DNA of 64,000 nt from Candidatus Helarchaeota archaeon (GTDB lineage: Archaea > Asgardarchaeota > Lokiarchaeia > Helarchaeales > RDOG01): assembly GCA_019058315.1 (NCBI GenBank), contig JAHPZH010000001.1:653536-717535 (forward strand), read 5' to 3'. Positions 1-8,745 of the stretch are shown one piece after another. The number at the start of each line of letters is the position of its first letter. Position 1 is the first letter of the stretch. A model generated the notes under the pieces. That model was given only the letters and a program-made list of their open reading frames with translations, was not told the origin of the DNA and ran no database searches. A program made the translations under genes and the position numbers.

Positions 1-404
1 AGATCTACCATTTTCAAATCTCCACCCATACTTATATTACCAAAGGTGGCAGTTAACATCATAGCTATTTGATTCGCCATATTTATTACTGGAAATGCTA
101 TTGAAATTGCATACGTACGTTTTGGTTCTTCTTTTTTACCAGGTCGTTCAAATTCATAATCCGGTAGTTGAGTAGCCCAAAGTACTCGCGCAACATGTTT
201 TTTTCTAACTTCTGGTGTTTCTGCTGGGACAGGAGTCCATGTACCAGTACTCTGTTCAATTGCTAATGCAGGACCTATAAGATCCACATTGATATTTGCA
301 TCCACCATTCCTATATATGTCCCAATTATATAATCTTCAAAATCAATACCATCTGGAAGTGCCCAAGGCTCAGCCATAAGATCTGGTGGTTCATATTCAC
401 TCAT
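1..404 (-). CDS. RuBisCO large-subunit family protein, N-terminal part (cut by window edge)
   Basis: The reading frame begins at an ATG at 404 on the minus strand and stays open to the window edge, giving the first 134 residues. It shows the RuBisCO N-terminal pattern: an early FEDYIIGTYIGM strand, the block EQSTGTWTPVPAETPE, a PDYEFERP segment, and GNISMGGDLKMVD before the edge. The Glu and the TGTWT stretch belong to the part of RuBisCO that completes the active site of the partner subunit. An archaeal form III enzyme (AMP/nucleoside carbon salvage) or a form IV RuBisCO-like protein both fit; the deciding catalytic lysines lie outside the window. An AGGAG site sits 12 nt upstream, and an out-of-frame ATG lies between it and the chosen start. 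The gene is divergent from a PadR-type regulator. Confidence 0.85.
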   Translation of the reverse strand, partial: MSEYEPPDLMAEPWALPDGIDFEDYIIGTYIGMVDANINVDLIGPALAIEQSTGTWTPVPAETPEVRKKHVARVLWATQLPDYEFERPGKKEEPKRTYAISIAFPVINMANQIAMMLTATFGNISMGGDLKMVD

Positions 405-732
405 TTCATTTCAAAACTCCTAAATTAATTTATATTATTTATTTAATAATTAGATTAAAATTATTTAACAATTTTTAATTTAAAAAAAATTTCAATTTGA
501 AATGCATTTTTAAATTAAAATTTTATCTTAATTACTTTATTTAATATGACTAAAAGGGAAATAATACTAAATTAGATAAGAATTTAAAATCTTAATAAAT
601 TTTGAATAGAAATATTAAATTTAATAACAAAAGGATTGCAAAACAAATATAAATAAAAAAAAATGAAGGTTCCTCATTAAATTTTAAATATGTCAAAAAA
701 GTGATATTATTGTACTATATTAGGGATGATTC
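405..732. other. Divergent intergenic region between RuBisCO-family gene and PadR regulator
   Basis: This 328-bp, very AT-rich stretch holds no gene I can support. It must contain both divergent promoters. A perfect 15-bp palindrome, ATTTCAA-T-TTGAAAT, lies at 489-503 and is a possible operator, although palindromes are easy to find in sequence this AT-rich. Confidence 0.4.
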
Positions 733-1584
733 ATGAATTCAGATTCTGAGGAAAAACGAGACCGGATTGGCTGGTTTCAACTCCAACTTCTTTTACAGTT
801 AGCTTTTAGACCTAAATATGGATATGAGATAATTAATGAAATGAAGATTAATGATATTAAGATTTCAACGGGTCAAGTATACCCAGCCTTAAAAAAATTA
901 GAAAATAGTGAATATCTGAAAAGTTTTTCAAAAAAAGGAAAGGCTGCAAGGCGAAAATACTACGAAATAACTAAGAAAGGGTTAGAAGCAGTTCGAAATA
1001 CAATTAAACCCATGATATTTAACTTACTCCCAGCTGTTTACACACTACTTGCTGATATTAAAAAAAATATTTTCGATATTGCTGAACTTAAAGAAGGCGA
1101 TAAAGTATTAATATTTTCCGACCCAATTAAACAACCACTTCTCGATTTGGCTCGAATCGTAGGCTATGACGGTGAAGTATATATAACAGTAAATACCCCC
1201 GCAAGTTTTCAAACCGTAAATGATTTCGCTTTATTTTATAATCTTGAAAAAGTCATTAAACCTGTAATTTTAAATGATAAATTTAAGATTCAATTAGGAA
1301 GTAACATTGTAGATCATGGAGTTTTTATGCTTTTTCAACGTCAACAAAGGCAAGCAGCCCAAGAAATTCTGAATGAAATAAAAAGATGTACTAAAAAAAA
1401 TTCAGCGGTTTATATTTTATCAACTGAACCTGGTCTTTTTAGTGAAACTTTTTTGAACTTCTTTGATTTCAGTTATGGTTATGAACAAGAAGAAATTATG
1501 GATTTCTGTAAAGTTGCTGGGCTTAAAATTGAAAGCGTAGATGATATTCAAAGAATTTTTATCATAAAATGTAGAAAAGAGTAA
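733..1584 (+). CDS. PadR-family regulator fused to a degenerate methyltransferase-like domain
   Basis: Residues about 15-90 form a PadR-type winged helix: the YGYEIINEM helix, the STGQVYPALKKLE recognition region, and a wing ending in RRKYYEITKKGLEAV. PadR proteins are dimeric transcriptional repressors that usually respond to small molecules or cell stress. Residues about 115-283 form an alpha/beta domain beginning GDKVLIFSDP that resembles a Rossmann methyltransferase, but it lacks a glycine-rich SAM loop, so it may bind a ligand rather than catalyse. At 283 residues it is much longer than ordinary PadR proteins (about 110-180). It is divergent from the RuBisCO-family gene, which it may regulate (inference). 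A 12-T tract follows the stop codon. Confidence 0.8.
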   Translation: MNSDSEEKRDRIGWFQLQLLLQLAFRPKYGYEIINEMKINDIKISTGQVYPALKKLENSEYLKSFSKKGKAARRKYYEITKKGLEAVRNTIKPMIFNLLPAVYTLLADIKKNIFDIAELKEGDKVLIFSDPIKQPLLDLARIVGYDGEVYITVNTPASFQTVNDFALFYNLEKVIKPVILNDKFKIQLGSNIVDHGVFMLFQRQQRQAAQEILNEIKRCTKKNSAVYILSTEPGLFSETFLNFFDFSYGYEQEEIMDFCKVAGLKIESVDDIQRIFIIKCRKE

Positions 1585-1610
1585 AAAAATATTTTAGGCT
1601 ATTGATCAGA

Positions 1611-1622
1611 TTTTTTTTTTTT
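1611..1622 (+). terminator. T-tract terminator after PadR gene
   Basis: An uninterrupted run of twelve T lies 26 nt after the PadR stop codon. Archaeal RNA polymerase terminates on such U-tracts without a hairpin, so this is a likely factor-independent terminator. Confidence 0.5.
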
Positions 1623-1784
1623 ACCACTTTTATATTTAAATTAACGAAAGTTGGGAATTTATATAGATCAATGTGGTTTTGAAAGTAGTTAAAAGACCAT
1701 TCGAGCTATATAAGCAAAAATTCTTCCTTGATGAAATTCTTAAATAATGTTTAAAGAATTTGTTAAATGATCTTATATAAATAG

Positions 1785-2039
1785 GTGAGAATAATTTCAA
1801 TTGAAATAAAAATACAAATAATAATACTTGGGATTTTTTTGCTCGTTGGTGGGATTCTTATAGCTATCGGATTAATCTATCTTATACCACTTATACCAGA
1901 ATTTTCATTTAGCAAATTATTGTCAAGTTCAAAATATCTATTTTCAATACTCTTTTCTAGCATCTTACTAGCAATTGGAGTTGCTTTTGTTATAATCTGC
2001 ATCCATGTTACAAATATAATTAGGAAACATCGAAAATAA
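1785..2039 (+). CDS. Small two-helix membrane protein, unknown
   Basis: An 84-residue frame with a GTG start. It contains two strongly hydrophobic segments, at about residues 10-35 and 48-74, joined by a short serine-rich loop, with a basic tail ending RKHRK. This topology puts both ends on the same side of the membrane. No known family is recognised. It stands alone between the PadR gene and the convergent radA gene. The hydrophobic pattern supports a real protein, but the start and the gene itself are uncertain. Confidence 0.45.
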   Translation: MRIISIEIKIQIIILGIFLLVGGILIAIGLIYLIPLIPEFSFSKLLSSSKYLFSILFSSILLAIGVAFVIICIHVTNIIRKHRK

Positions 2040-2116
2040 GATATGCTTTTTATTCAATTTTAATGCTAGAAAAACTATACTATGCCTTTTTTCCATCTGT
2101 TTGATTTTTAATTTGC

Positions 2117-3067
2117 CTAAGTTATATCTCTAATTCCATCACTTGTTATTTCAAATACTATTTCACCCTCTGGTAAATAAGGTGAATCAATTAGACGTGC
2201 ACTTCTTTCATTTCTCCTTATTCGTCTCAAATAAATACGAGTTTGAGCTGCATGAGCTAAAATATTACCTCCTGTAGGCTGCGAAGCATCGCCATATGAG
2301 ATTGAAGGATCTGCTTGAATTTGATTTGTGATAAAAACTGCTAAATCATAAGTACTTGCCAAATTCTGGAGAAGATGAAGATATTTATTTAATTTTCCTT
2401 GACGTTTTATTAAAGATTCTGGTCCTAAATATTCAGCACGAAAATGACCGATAACAGAATCAACTATAATTAAACGTGCATTCATTTTTTTTAAAATTTT
2501 AGGTATCTGTTTCGTTATAAAAATTTGATGCTCTGAATTATATGCTCTTGCTACTAATATGTTTTTTAATATTTCCATTGGATGGAGAGAAAGTGCAGAA
2601 GCCATTTCTACAATACGTTCTGGACGAAAAGATCCCTCACAATCAATAAATATCGCACCTGCATCAAGTCCTCCCTCATCCTCAGGGCGTTGTACATTAA
2701 CAGCTAATTGAAAAGCTAATTGAGTTTTTCCAGAACGAAATGCACCATATACTTCAGTGATTGATTGCGATTCTATGCCTCCCCCTAATAAACTGTCTAA
2801 GTTATATGAACCAGTAGTTATTCTACTAATTTTAGTTCGTTTATCATAAATAGAATCCGCTGCTTCAAATGGAGATCCCAATTTTTTTCTCGCTTTTTTT
2901 ATAATTTCTTGTAAAGTAGTTAAACCAATAGCAGATTCATCAGCAATCTGCTCTGGATTAGAAAATGCAAGGCTCTTTACATCAACATATCCAAGTTCTA
3001 TTAACTTTTTTGCAATATTTTTAGGAATACCCGGCAATCCTTTGATCTTAACATCATTTTCTTCCAA
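2117..3067 (-). CDS. radA: RadA recombinase
   Basis: Archaeal RecA/Rad51 homologue that forms filaments on single-stranded DNA and catalyses strand exchange in homologous recombination. At 316 residues it has the usual RadA length. An N-terminal helix-hairpin-helix domain (about 1-60, LPGIPKNIAKKLIELGY) precedes the ATPase core. The Walker A is GAFRSGKT at 108-115, where RadA normally has GEFGSGKT, so the second and fourth positions are altered. A Walker B-like LIIVDSV and the FITNQIQADPS segment near the DNA-binding loops follow. The start is a TTG, and the annotation chosen gives MEENDVKIKG. It is transcribed alone, convergent with the small membrane protein and divergent from the HisA/HisF-like gene. 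Confidence 0.95.
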   Translation of the reverse strand: MEENDVKIKGLPGIPKNIAKKLIELGYVDVKSLAFSNPEQIADESAIGLTTLQEIIKKARKKLGSPFEAADSIYDKRTKISRITTGSYNLDSLLGGGIESQSITEVYGAFRSGKTQLAFQLAVNVQRPEDEGGLDAGAIFIDCEGSFRPERIVEMASALSLHPMEILKNILVARAYNSEHQIFITKQIPKILKKMNARLIIVDSVIGHFRAEYLGPESLIKRQGKLNKYLHLLQNLASTYDLAVFITNQIQADPSISYGDASQPTGGNILAHAAQTRIYLRRIRRNERSARLIDSPYLPEGEIVFEITSDGIRDIT

Positions 3068-3248
3068 TTTCGAATCTTCTTCCCTTACTTTTATTCTATT
3101 AATTGTATGATACCACCTAATATTTCTACTTTCTTGTATAATTTTTATTTTATCAATTTTTAGTCCTTAATAAAATTAATAAATTAATAAAAGATTTAAA
3201 TCCCATAAATTAAATTTAGTTTTCAAAACGTTATTTAGGCGAAATTTT

Positions 3249-3983
3249 TTGAGAATAATACCTGTTATTGACATTCTAAAGGGAGATGTAGTTCATGGAA
3301 AAATGGGAGAGAGGAATAAATATGTTCCAATCAAAAGTGTAATTTGTAAAGACTCTGATCCCCTGAATGTAGCGAAATCTTTTAAATCAAAATTTAATTT
3401 TAAGGATCTATATATTGCTGACTTGGATTCTATAATGAGGGAGAAAATGGAATTTGATTACATTAATAATATTGCTAAATCCACAGGTATGCGAATTATA
3501 ATGGACGCAGGCATTACAACCGTAGATGGATCTGATATCTTATTTCAAAATGGAGTTAGCATCGTTATTATAGCGACCGAAACTCTAAAAAGTTTTCACC
3601 AACTGGCAGAAATAGTCAATGAGTTTGGACCCGAAAAAATTATCACAAGTATTGACCTTTATGAAGGAAAATTAATGGCAAAGAGTGCTGGAATTAATAA
3701 ATTATCTCCAATAGATGTCGCTACTAAAATTGAAGAATTAGGAATAATTGAAACAATAGTCTTGGAGCTTACAAGAGTCGGATCTAACCAAGGTGTCACA
3801 TTAGAATATATAAAACAAATTCAAGAGAAGACAGATTTAAAAATAATAACAGGTGGTGGAGTAAGAATAATTGAGGATTTATATAATTTAAAAAAACTTG
3901 AGCTTTCTGGGTTATTAATCGCCACAGCCTTTCATAATGGTTCAATTAGACCTGAAGACATAAAAGAATTCTATTCATATTGA
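3249..3983 (+). CDS. HisA/HisF-related TIM-barrel protein
   Basis: This 244-residue protein is a beta/alpha barrel related to HisA. It has the first strand RIIPVIDILKGDVVHGKMG, a central TSIDLYEGKLMAKS strand and a late GGGVRIIEDL phosphate-binding loop. The motif VVHGKMGERNKYVPIKS matches the archaeal 'hisA/hisF family' type rather than true HisA, whose first loop carries a different substrate signature. No other histidine-biosynthesis gene is in the window, so a histidine role is not supported. The start is a TTG with a GGCGA site about 7 nt upstream. The substrate is unknown. Confidence 0.8.
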   Translation: MRIIPVIDILKGDVVHGKMGERNKYVPIKSVICKDSDPLNVAKSFKSKFNFKDLYIADLDSIMREKMEFDYINNIAKSTGMRIIMDAGITTVDGSDILFQNGVSIVIIATETLKSFHQLAEIVNEFGPEKIITSIDLYEGKLMAKSAGINKLSPIDVATKIEELGIIETIVLELTRVGSNQGVTLEYIKQIQEKTDLKIITGGGVRIIEDLYNLKKLELSGLLIATAFHNGSIRPEDIKEFYSY

Positions 3984-4074
3984 TATTTTCTAGGGAAAAA
4001 TGAAAATAATTAAAAACCCTGAGTTTAATTTCGATTAGTGCATATTTATTATATTCCTAAAGTAAATTTTAATA

Positions 4075-4875
4075 TTATATATTAAAAACTGATTTAGGAA
4101 TTACTTCTAAATTCCATTTTGTAATGAATTTATCTCTTTTATGTTTAATCTTAGAGTCATGGATAATGGAAACTGGAATAAGTAAGCACATCATTATGAA
4201 CGGTTGCATTATTAAGCTAAAAGTACCTTGCCATGGAATATTATAAATAATTGTTTTATAAATTTCGATGCCAAGTCCGATTGGGGTGGTAAAACCTATA
4301 AATCCCGCCCAAGCTGAATTATAGTAATGTCCAACCCCTTCAATAGTTGGAGGATATCTTTTATTTCTATATTTCTTTTTCCTAATACCTATAATGCCCG
4401 TGTCTTGTAGAATCCAACTTCCACTTACTACAACACATGAAACTGGTAAGAAAAGCAAATTTAATGATATACTTGGTAATACATTCTGAAAATAGCTCAA
4501 ATGTGTTTCTGTAGGTGTAATAAAGGCTTGAAACATAATTAATAGCGAATAACAGAACAAAGCTGGGATTGCAAGTCTATATAAATAATCGAAATTTGAA
4601 AATTCAGTTCCTGGTTCAATATTTTTATAATCATACTTATTTAATTTAATAATTTTATGTAATGGGAAATAAATAGACGTCATAAAATCTCCGAATAAAA
4701 AATAAACTCCAATTAGATATAAAGGTTGAAATGTTGCAAGTAACAAAAAATCTATTGGTGCAGTACTCGGAATAAATAAAGCTAAATCTTCATTAGGATA
4801 TAGAATAAACATCATAATTTGACCAAATAAGATCATGGAATATCCACAAAGAAATATTAAAAGAATTTTTTTCAT
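4075..4875 (-). CDS. Multi-spanning membrane protein, unknown
   Basis: A protein of about 266 residues with six or so hydrophobic segments, including an N-terminal MKKILLIFLCGYSMILFGQ helix, and basic loops such as GIRKKKYRNKRYPP in the middle. I chose the ATG at 4875 over upstream TTG and GTG codons because GGTGA lies five bases before it. No family is recognised and no catalytic motif is obvious. It lies 111 bp downstream of the E1-like gene on the same strand, so co-transcription with the JAMM-E1 pair is possible but not shown. Confidence 0.65.
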   Translation of the reverse strand: MKKILLIFLCGYSMILFGQIMMFILYPNEDLALFIPSTAPIDFLLLATFQPLYLIGVYFLFGDFMTSIYFPLHKIIKLNKYDYKNIEPGTEFSNFDYLYRLAIPALFCYSLLIMFQAFITPTETHLSYFQNVLPSISLNLLFLPVSCVVVSGSWILQDTGIIGIRKKKYRNKRYPPTIEGVGHYYNSAWAGFIGFTTPIGLGIEIYKTIIYNIPWQGTFSLIMQPFIMMCLLIPVSIIHDSKIKHKRDKFITKWNLEVIPKSVFNI

Positions 4876-4986
4876 ACTATTCACCAAAAAACTTTAATTT
4901 AATTTCCAATCAGATGACAAAAATTTATCGTTCCTTTTATAATCAATATTAGGCATAATTATCAAAGCCATATTAAATTAATAAAT

Positions 4987-5799
4987 TTAAATGTTTCCGC
5001 ACGCCTCACAGCCTGAACGTCTTTTTTGAAAAATATTCTGAATTTTAACTTCTTCTTCGAGTGAAATCCTAATTTTTGGAATAATTTTGCCATAATTAAG
5101 GATATACTTAAACCCTTGATCCACTTGTAGACTAGCGACAATATTCATTGTAGATGCTAGACTTGCCCCACAAGGTAATTTAGGTATTTCTTCTTGTTCA
5201 TTTTCAGGTTCGATATAAACCAAAGTATCAGGGCTATAATAACATTCTAAACATGGAGTTTTACCAGGAATTACTGATATAATAATACCTCTTAATGCAT
5301 TTTCACTAGTTCCACCATCAATAATTGGTTTTCCTTGTTGTACTGCATATGCATTGACCTCGATCCTTGCCTCTTCATTATCAAAACAAGTGAAAATGAT
5401 GTTACTTTGACTAATCAAATCTTCCAATTCAGGCCAAGCAATTACATTATTTTTATAAGCCTCAGTCTGAATATGAAATTTTTTATCTACATTTCTTGCG
5501 TTTCGTATCTCTTTTAACTTTTCTGCTAAAACAAAAGCCTTTGATTTATTTATGTCGTTTCTATTATAAACTAATCTATTAAAATTTTCTTCTTCCACAA
5601 CATCTTTGTCTATTATTATTATTTTTCCGATGCCAGTTCTGGCTAAAATTTGGGCTACAATTACTCCTAGCCCACCTGCACCGCATACGAGAGCAGTCTG
5701 TGATAAAAGTTTATTTATATCATATCCCATAAAAATAATTCGTGAGAACATTTTAGGTGAATTCAGGGCCAGATTCGTTCTATCTTCAATTGGGATCAT
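4987..5799 (-). CDS. UBA5-like E1 activating enzyme
   Basis: An adenylating enzyme of the ThiF/MoeB/E1 fold, expected to activate a ubiquitin-like C-terminus with ATP and hold it as a thioester. Seen: nucleotide loop GAGGLG at 40-45, a DKDVVEEENFNRL segment, zinc cysteine pairs at 183/186 and 264/267, and a candidate catalytic Cys210 in LPCGASLAST. The run from CFDNEEARIEVN through GGTSENALRGIIISVIPG to the catalytic cysteine follows the order of human UBA5 (CVDNFEARMTIN, SGVSENAVSGHIQLIIPG, VCAASLPTTM) more closely than MoeB or ThiF as I recall them. At 270 residues it lacks the C-terminal UFM1- and UFC1-binding tail of UBA5. It starts 9 bp after the JAMM gene with a GGTAAT site. Confidence 0.88.
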   Translation of the reverse strand: MIPIEDRTNLALNSPKMFSRIIFMGYDINKLLSQTALVCGAGGLGVIVAQILARTGIGKIIIIDKDVVEEENFNRLVYNRNDINKSKAFVLAEKLKEIRNARNVDKKFHIQTEAYKNNVIAWPELEDLISQSNIIFTCFDNEEARIEVNAYAVQQGKPIIDGGTSENALRGIIISVIPGKTPCLECYYSPDTLVYIEPENEQEEIPKLPCGASLASTMNIVASLQVDQGFKYILNYGKIIPKIRISLEEEVKIQNIFQKRRSGCEACGNI

Positions 5800-5808
5800 T
5801 TTATTACC

Positions 5809-6930
5809 TCAACCATATCTCATAAATTTATCTAAAGTTGTATCCGAATCTTTTTTATTATCCTTCCCTTCTAATTTGCTCAATCTTCTCTCAATATCTT
5901 TAATAGTATTATGAATTTTTTCAAATTGTTCATCAATATTTCTTAAACTGCGAGTATGAAGAGAAATTTCTTCTAAATCTCTTCTCAAAGAATTTACACT
6001 TTTTTTTAATTGTTCAAAATTCTCGATTTTCCCCTTTTGTTTTTCGAATTCTTTCTCCTTTAATATTAGTACTTTTCCTACCATCTCTGATAATTTTATC
6101 TTTTTATCAAGCTCTTTATCTCCAGAAAATAATTCTAAAGTTGGAGAAATTTTAAAATCTTTAGTTATTTTTTCATAAAGATCTTCAATTTTTGCATTCG
6201 CAGGCAAAAAAAATCTATAAGCTATATCGAAATTTTGCCCCAATTTAATATCAATTGGAACAAATGGGATAACTTCTATTTCATCAATGTTCAATAGTAT
6301 TTCTTTATCTGGAATTTCTTGATAACCATATATAAAAATGGGTCGCGAGAGACATTTTCCAACTTCATGAGCCGCATTACTAATAAAATTAAATCTTAGA
6401 TCTTGTATTTTAGAATTTTTTGGTCCGCATAACTGGAAAGTTATTGGGATTGTGAAATGATAAATTTTTAATCTTTCTTCTCTATTGAGATTCCTGATTT
6501 CTATTTCAATTTTGTGAACTTTATCATTAACGGCATTAAATGCTACTAATTCATCTGGATTTAAAACATATATTATGAACACATTTCTATTGTGACTATC
6601 ACGAGCATATTTTGTAAATGTCTCTTTATCTGTATTGCTAAAGGTCAGCATTCTTCCTGGATGTTTATGCATATTCCCTAAAATTTCTAAGCCGATCGGT
6701 AATCCCGCTCTAAGCCTAAAATCCTTTGCAAAGTCAGTTTCTACATATGTGGGTCCTTGTTCATAATAATCAAATTCAATTAAATCATAACAATAAGCAG
6801 TTTTGCCACGAATTAACCCAACAATATAAAATCCAACTTCTGAGCTGGTTTTTTGCCCTTGTTTAATTGCGTGCTTATATAAAAAATTGGGTAGAACTAC
6901 CTTTTCAATTATTGGTCCATTTTCATCCAA
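5809..6930 (-). CDS. JAMM/MPN metallopeptidase with C-terminal coiled coil
   Basis: A zinc isopeptidase-type protein of 373 residues. The complete JAMM signature is present: Glu31 in SSEVGFYIVG, then His88-x-His90-Pro, Ser98 and Asp101 in HKHPGRMLTFSNTD, matching HxHP-x6-SxxD of Rpn11 and AMSH. The middle region (about 150-280) is a mixed domain of unknown type. Residues about 290-355 are a heptad-like coiled coil, and the tail is charged. It is the first gene of a two-gene operon with the UBA5-like E1. JAMM enzymes process ubiquitin-like precursors or remove conjugates, so it is the natural candidate to trim or remove the UFM1-like modifier (inference; eukaryotes use UFSP cysteine proteases). 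Start is a TTG behind GGAGAGG. Confidence 0.9.
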   Translation of the reverse strand: MDENGPIIEKVVLPNFLYKHAIKQGQKTSSEVGFYIVGLIRGKTAYCYDLIEFDYYEQGPTYVETDFAKDFRLRAGLPIGLEILGNMHKHPGRMLTFSNTDKETFTKYARDSHNRNVFIIYVLNPDELVAFNAVNDKVHKIEIEIRNLNREERLKIYHFTIPITFQLCGPKNSKIQDLRFNFISNAAHEVGKCLSRPIFIYGYQEIPDKEILLNIDEIEVIPFVPIDIKLGQNFDIAYRFFLPANAKIEDLYEKITKDFKISPTLELFSGDKELDKKIKLSEMVGKVLILKEKEFEKQKGKIENFEQLKKSVNSLRRDLEEISLHTRSLRNIDEQFEKIHNTIKDIERRLSKLEGKDNKKDSDTTLDKFMRYG

Positions 6931-7059
6931 ATTAATTCCTCTCCTTAAATTGAAAGAAGGTATCGAATATAAATATAAGACTTCGTGAGAAAAATAAATT
7001 TCCTAAATTCAATTACAAATTCTGAATTTGAATAAATATTATTTAATGAGGTAATAGTA

Positions 7060-7269
7060 TTGGCAGAATCGGTTTATAAAGTTATAGAAGTAGTTGGTTC
7101 ATCGGAAAAAAGCTTTGAAGATGCTATACAAAACATAATAGATAAAGCTGCTAAGACTTTACGTGACTTAAGGATTGCAGAAGTTATACAATTTGATGTA
7201 AAAATTGAAGATAATAAAATAGTCTTATATCGAGCTCGAGTACATCTTTCATTTAAAATGGAAGAATAA
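7060..7269 (+). CDS. Dodecin flavin-binding protein
   Basis: A 69-residue protein with the dodecin pattern: VYKVIEVVGSSEKSFEDAI, a single amphipathic helix, then two strands ending RARVHLSFKMEE. Dodecins assemble as hollow dodecamers that store or buffer flavins in the cytoplasm. The length matches the family. The start is TTG, preceded by a GAGGTAAT site. It stands alone between the divergent JAMM gene and the convergent MFS transporter. Confidence 0.93.
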   Translation: MAESVYKVIEVVGSSEKSFEDAIQNIIDKAAKTLRDLRIAEVIQFDVKIEDNKIVLYRARVHLSFKMEE

Positions 7270-7333
7270 TAAATCTAAAAATCTATTTTAAATCACTTTT
7301 TTTTTAATTTATCTTGTAAAAATTGCTTTGTTA

Positions 7334-8569
7334 TTATTCTTCTTCTTTAATTAATAATATTAATATGAAGACAATTGCCAATAAGATTGTCTGTAATATT
7401 AATGCTGGGAAATAATCTTCACTAATTGGCAATTTCAAATCTTCTAATCCTAAAATGAATAAGATACCACCGATTTGTCCTACCATCATTAAGATTCCAT
7501 TTGAAGTGGCTTCTGGGACCGGTTTTGTGGCATCAACTGCGTATTCTAAACTGACAGGAGAGGCCGAGATCAAACCAAATCCAAAAATAAAACCTAATAA
7601 CCCCAATAGAATAGGATCTTTCGTAAAAGAAATTCCTAATAATGAAATCGTAGCAATTATAACTGAAATATTAAGTAATATTTTACGTTTTTTGTATTTA
7701 TCAGATATAATTGACATAATTAAGCTTCCTATTATGCCTCCTAATAAAATTAGAAGCCCAAATAGACCTGCAAATGCAGAATAATGACCTTTTGGAATCA
7801 CTATTCCTTCGATAAATGTTAATATTGTGTTGAAAATGCCTAATCCTATTAAAAAAGTAATTATTAATATCCAAAAATTAAAATTAGAAAATAATTTCTT
7901 TAGGCCTTCAAACATAAGAACTTTTTCAACGGTCACTTCTCTAGATGGTGGCGTAGGTGGTTTATTTTTTATAAAAATAATATAAATAATTCCTAGACTT
8001 AATGATAGAATTCCATACACATTTAACATATTTTGAAAATTAGGAAAATTATTCAATATTTCTATAAGATTGACACCTCCAACTATAAATGGAGTGATAA
8101 ATAGACCCATAGCAGTGCCTAAAAAAACTGATATTAATGCTATACCAGTTGCAGTGGTTCTTTCTGAAGGTTCAAACCAATTTGCAGATAATTTAGTTAT
8201 GCTATTTAACATAAATGGTTGTCCAATTGCGATACCTATTTGGAACAATAAAACAAGATCATAAGAACCAACTGAAAAAATACGTAAAAATCCACATACT
8301 GCAATAAACAAAGTACCGATTATCGTTCCGATTTTAAAATCATATTTATCTAATATCCAAGAAGCAATAAAAGTAACTGGAATGTAAACTACCATAAATA
8401 CTAAAGATAACAAATAAATTGATAATTCTTCAACTCCGTAGAATAATTGTGCTGCTGTGGTTACTGTTGCAAAACCTATCCATAAGATTTGAAGAACCAT
8501 ATTAACTAGCATAAATAAAATTAGTACAACCCAACGATATCCATAAATTTTTGGTTCAGTTTCAGTCAT
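7334..8569 (-). CDS. Major facilitator superfamily transporter
   Basis: A 411-residue integral membrane protein with about twelve hydrophobic helices split into two halves by a charged loop near residue 200 (NKPPTPPSREVTVEKV). The loop between helices 8 and 9 reads ISDKYKKRKILL, matching the MFS GxxxDRxGRR-type motif. Helix 4-5 carries NSITKLSANWFEPSERTTATG, a layout seen in FLVCR-like and sugar or organic-anion porters. The substrate cannot be read from sequence. It is convergent with dodecin across a 65-bp gap that contains a T-tract. Confidence 0.88.
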   Translation of the reverse strand: MTETEPKIYGYRWVVLILFMLVNMVLQILWIGFATVTTAAQLFYGVEELSIYLLSLVFMVVYIPVTFIASWILDKYDFKIGTIIGTLFIAVCGFLRIFSVGSYDLVLLFQIGIAIGQPFMLNSITKLSANWFEPSERTTATGIALISVFLGTAMGLFITPFIVGGVNLIEILNNFPNFQNMLNVYGILSLSLGIIYIIFIKNKPPTPPSREVTVEKVLMFEGLKKLFSNFNFWILIITFLIGLGIFNTILTFIEGIVIPKGHYSAFAGLFGLLILLGGIIGSLIMSIISDKYKKRKILLNISVIIATISLLGISFTKDPILLGLLGFIFGFGLISASPVSLEYAVDATKPVPEATSNGILMMVGQIGGILFILGLEDLKLPISEDYFPALILQTILLAIVFILILLIKEEE

Positions 8570-8745
8570 AATAACCTCTCATTAAAGTAATTTATAAAAA
8601 TTGTTATTTACAAATTTTTTAAAGATTAGTAAAATCACTTTTCTTATTTTTCTTTAGTGTAAATTTCTTTTTAAAGATCCAGTTATCAATTCTTTTGAAA
8701 GCATAAATGTGAATAAAATATCTAATAAATTACGGAGCAAACGGA

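Noticed and set aside
8165..8180. Possible tRNA T-loop (GGTTCAAACC)
   Set aside because: It lies inside the MFS coding region and no cloverleaf stems were found around it.
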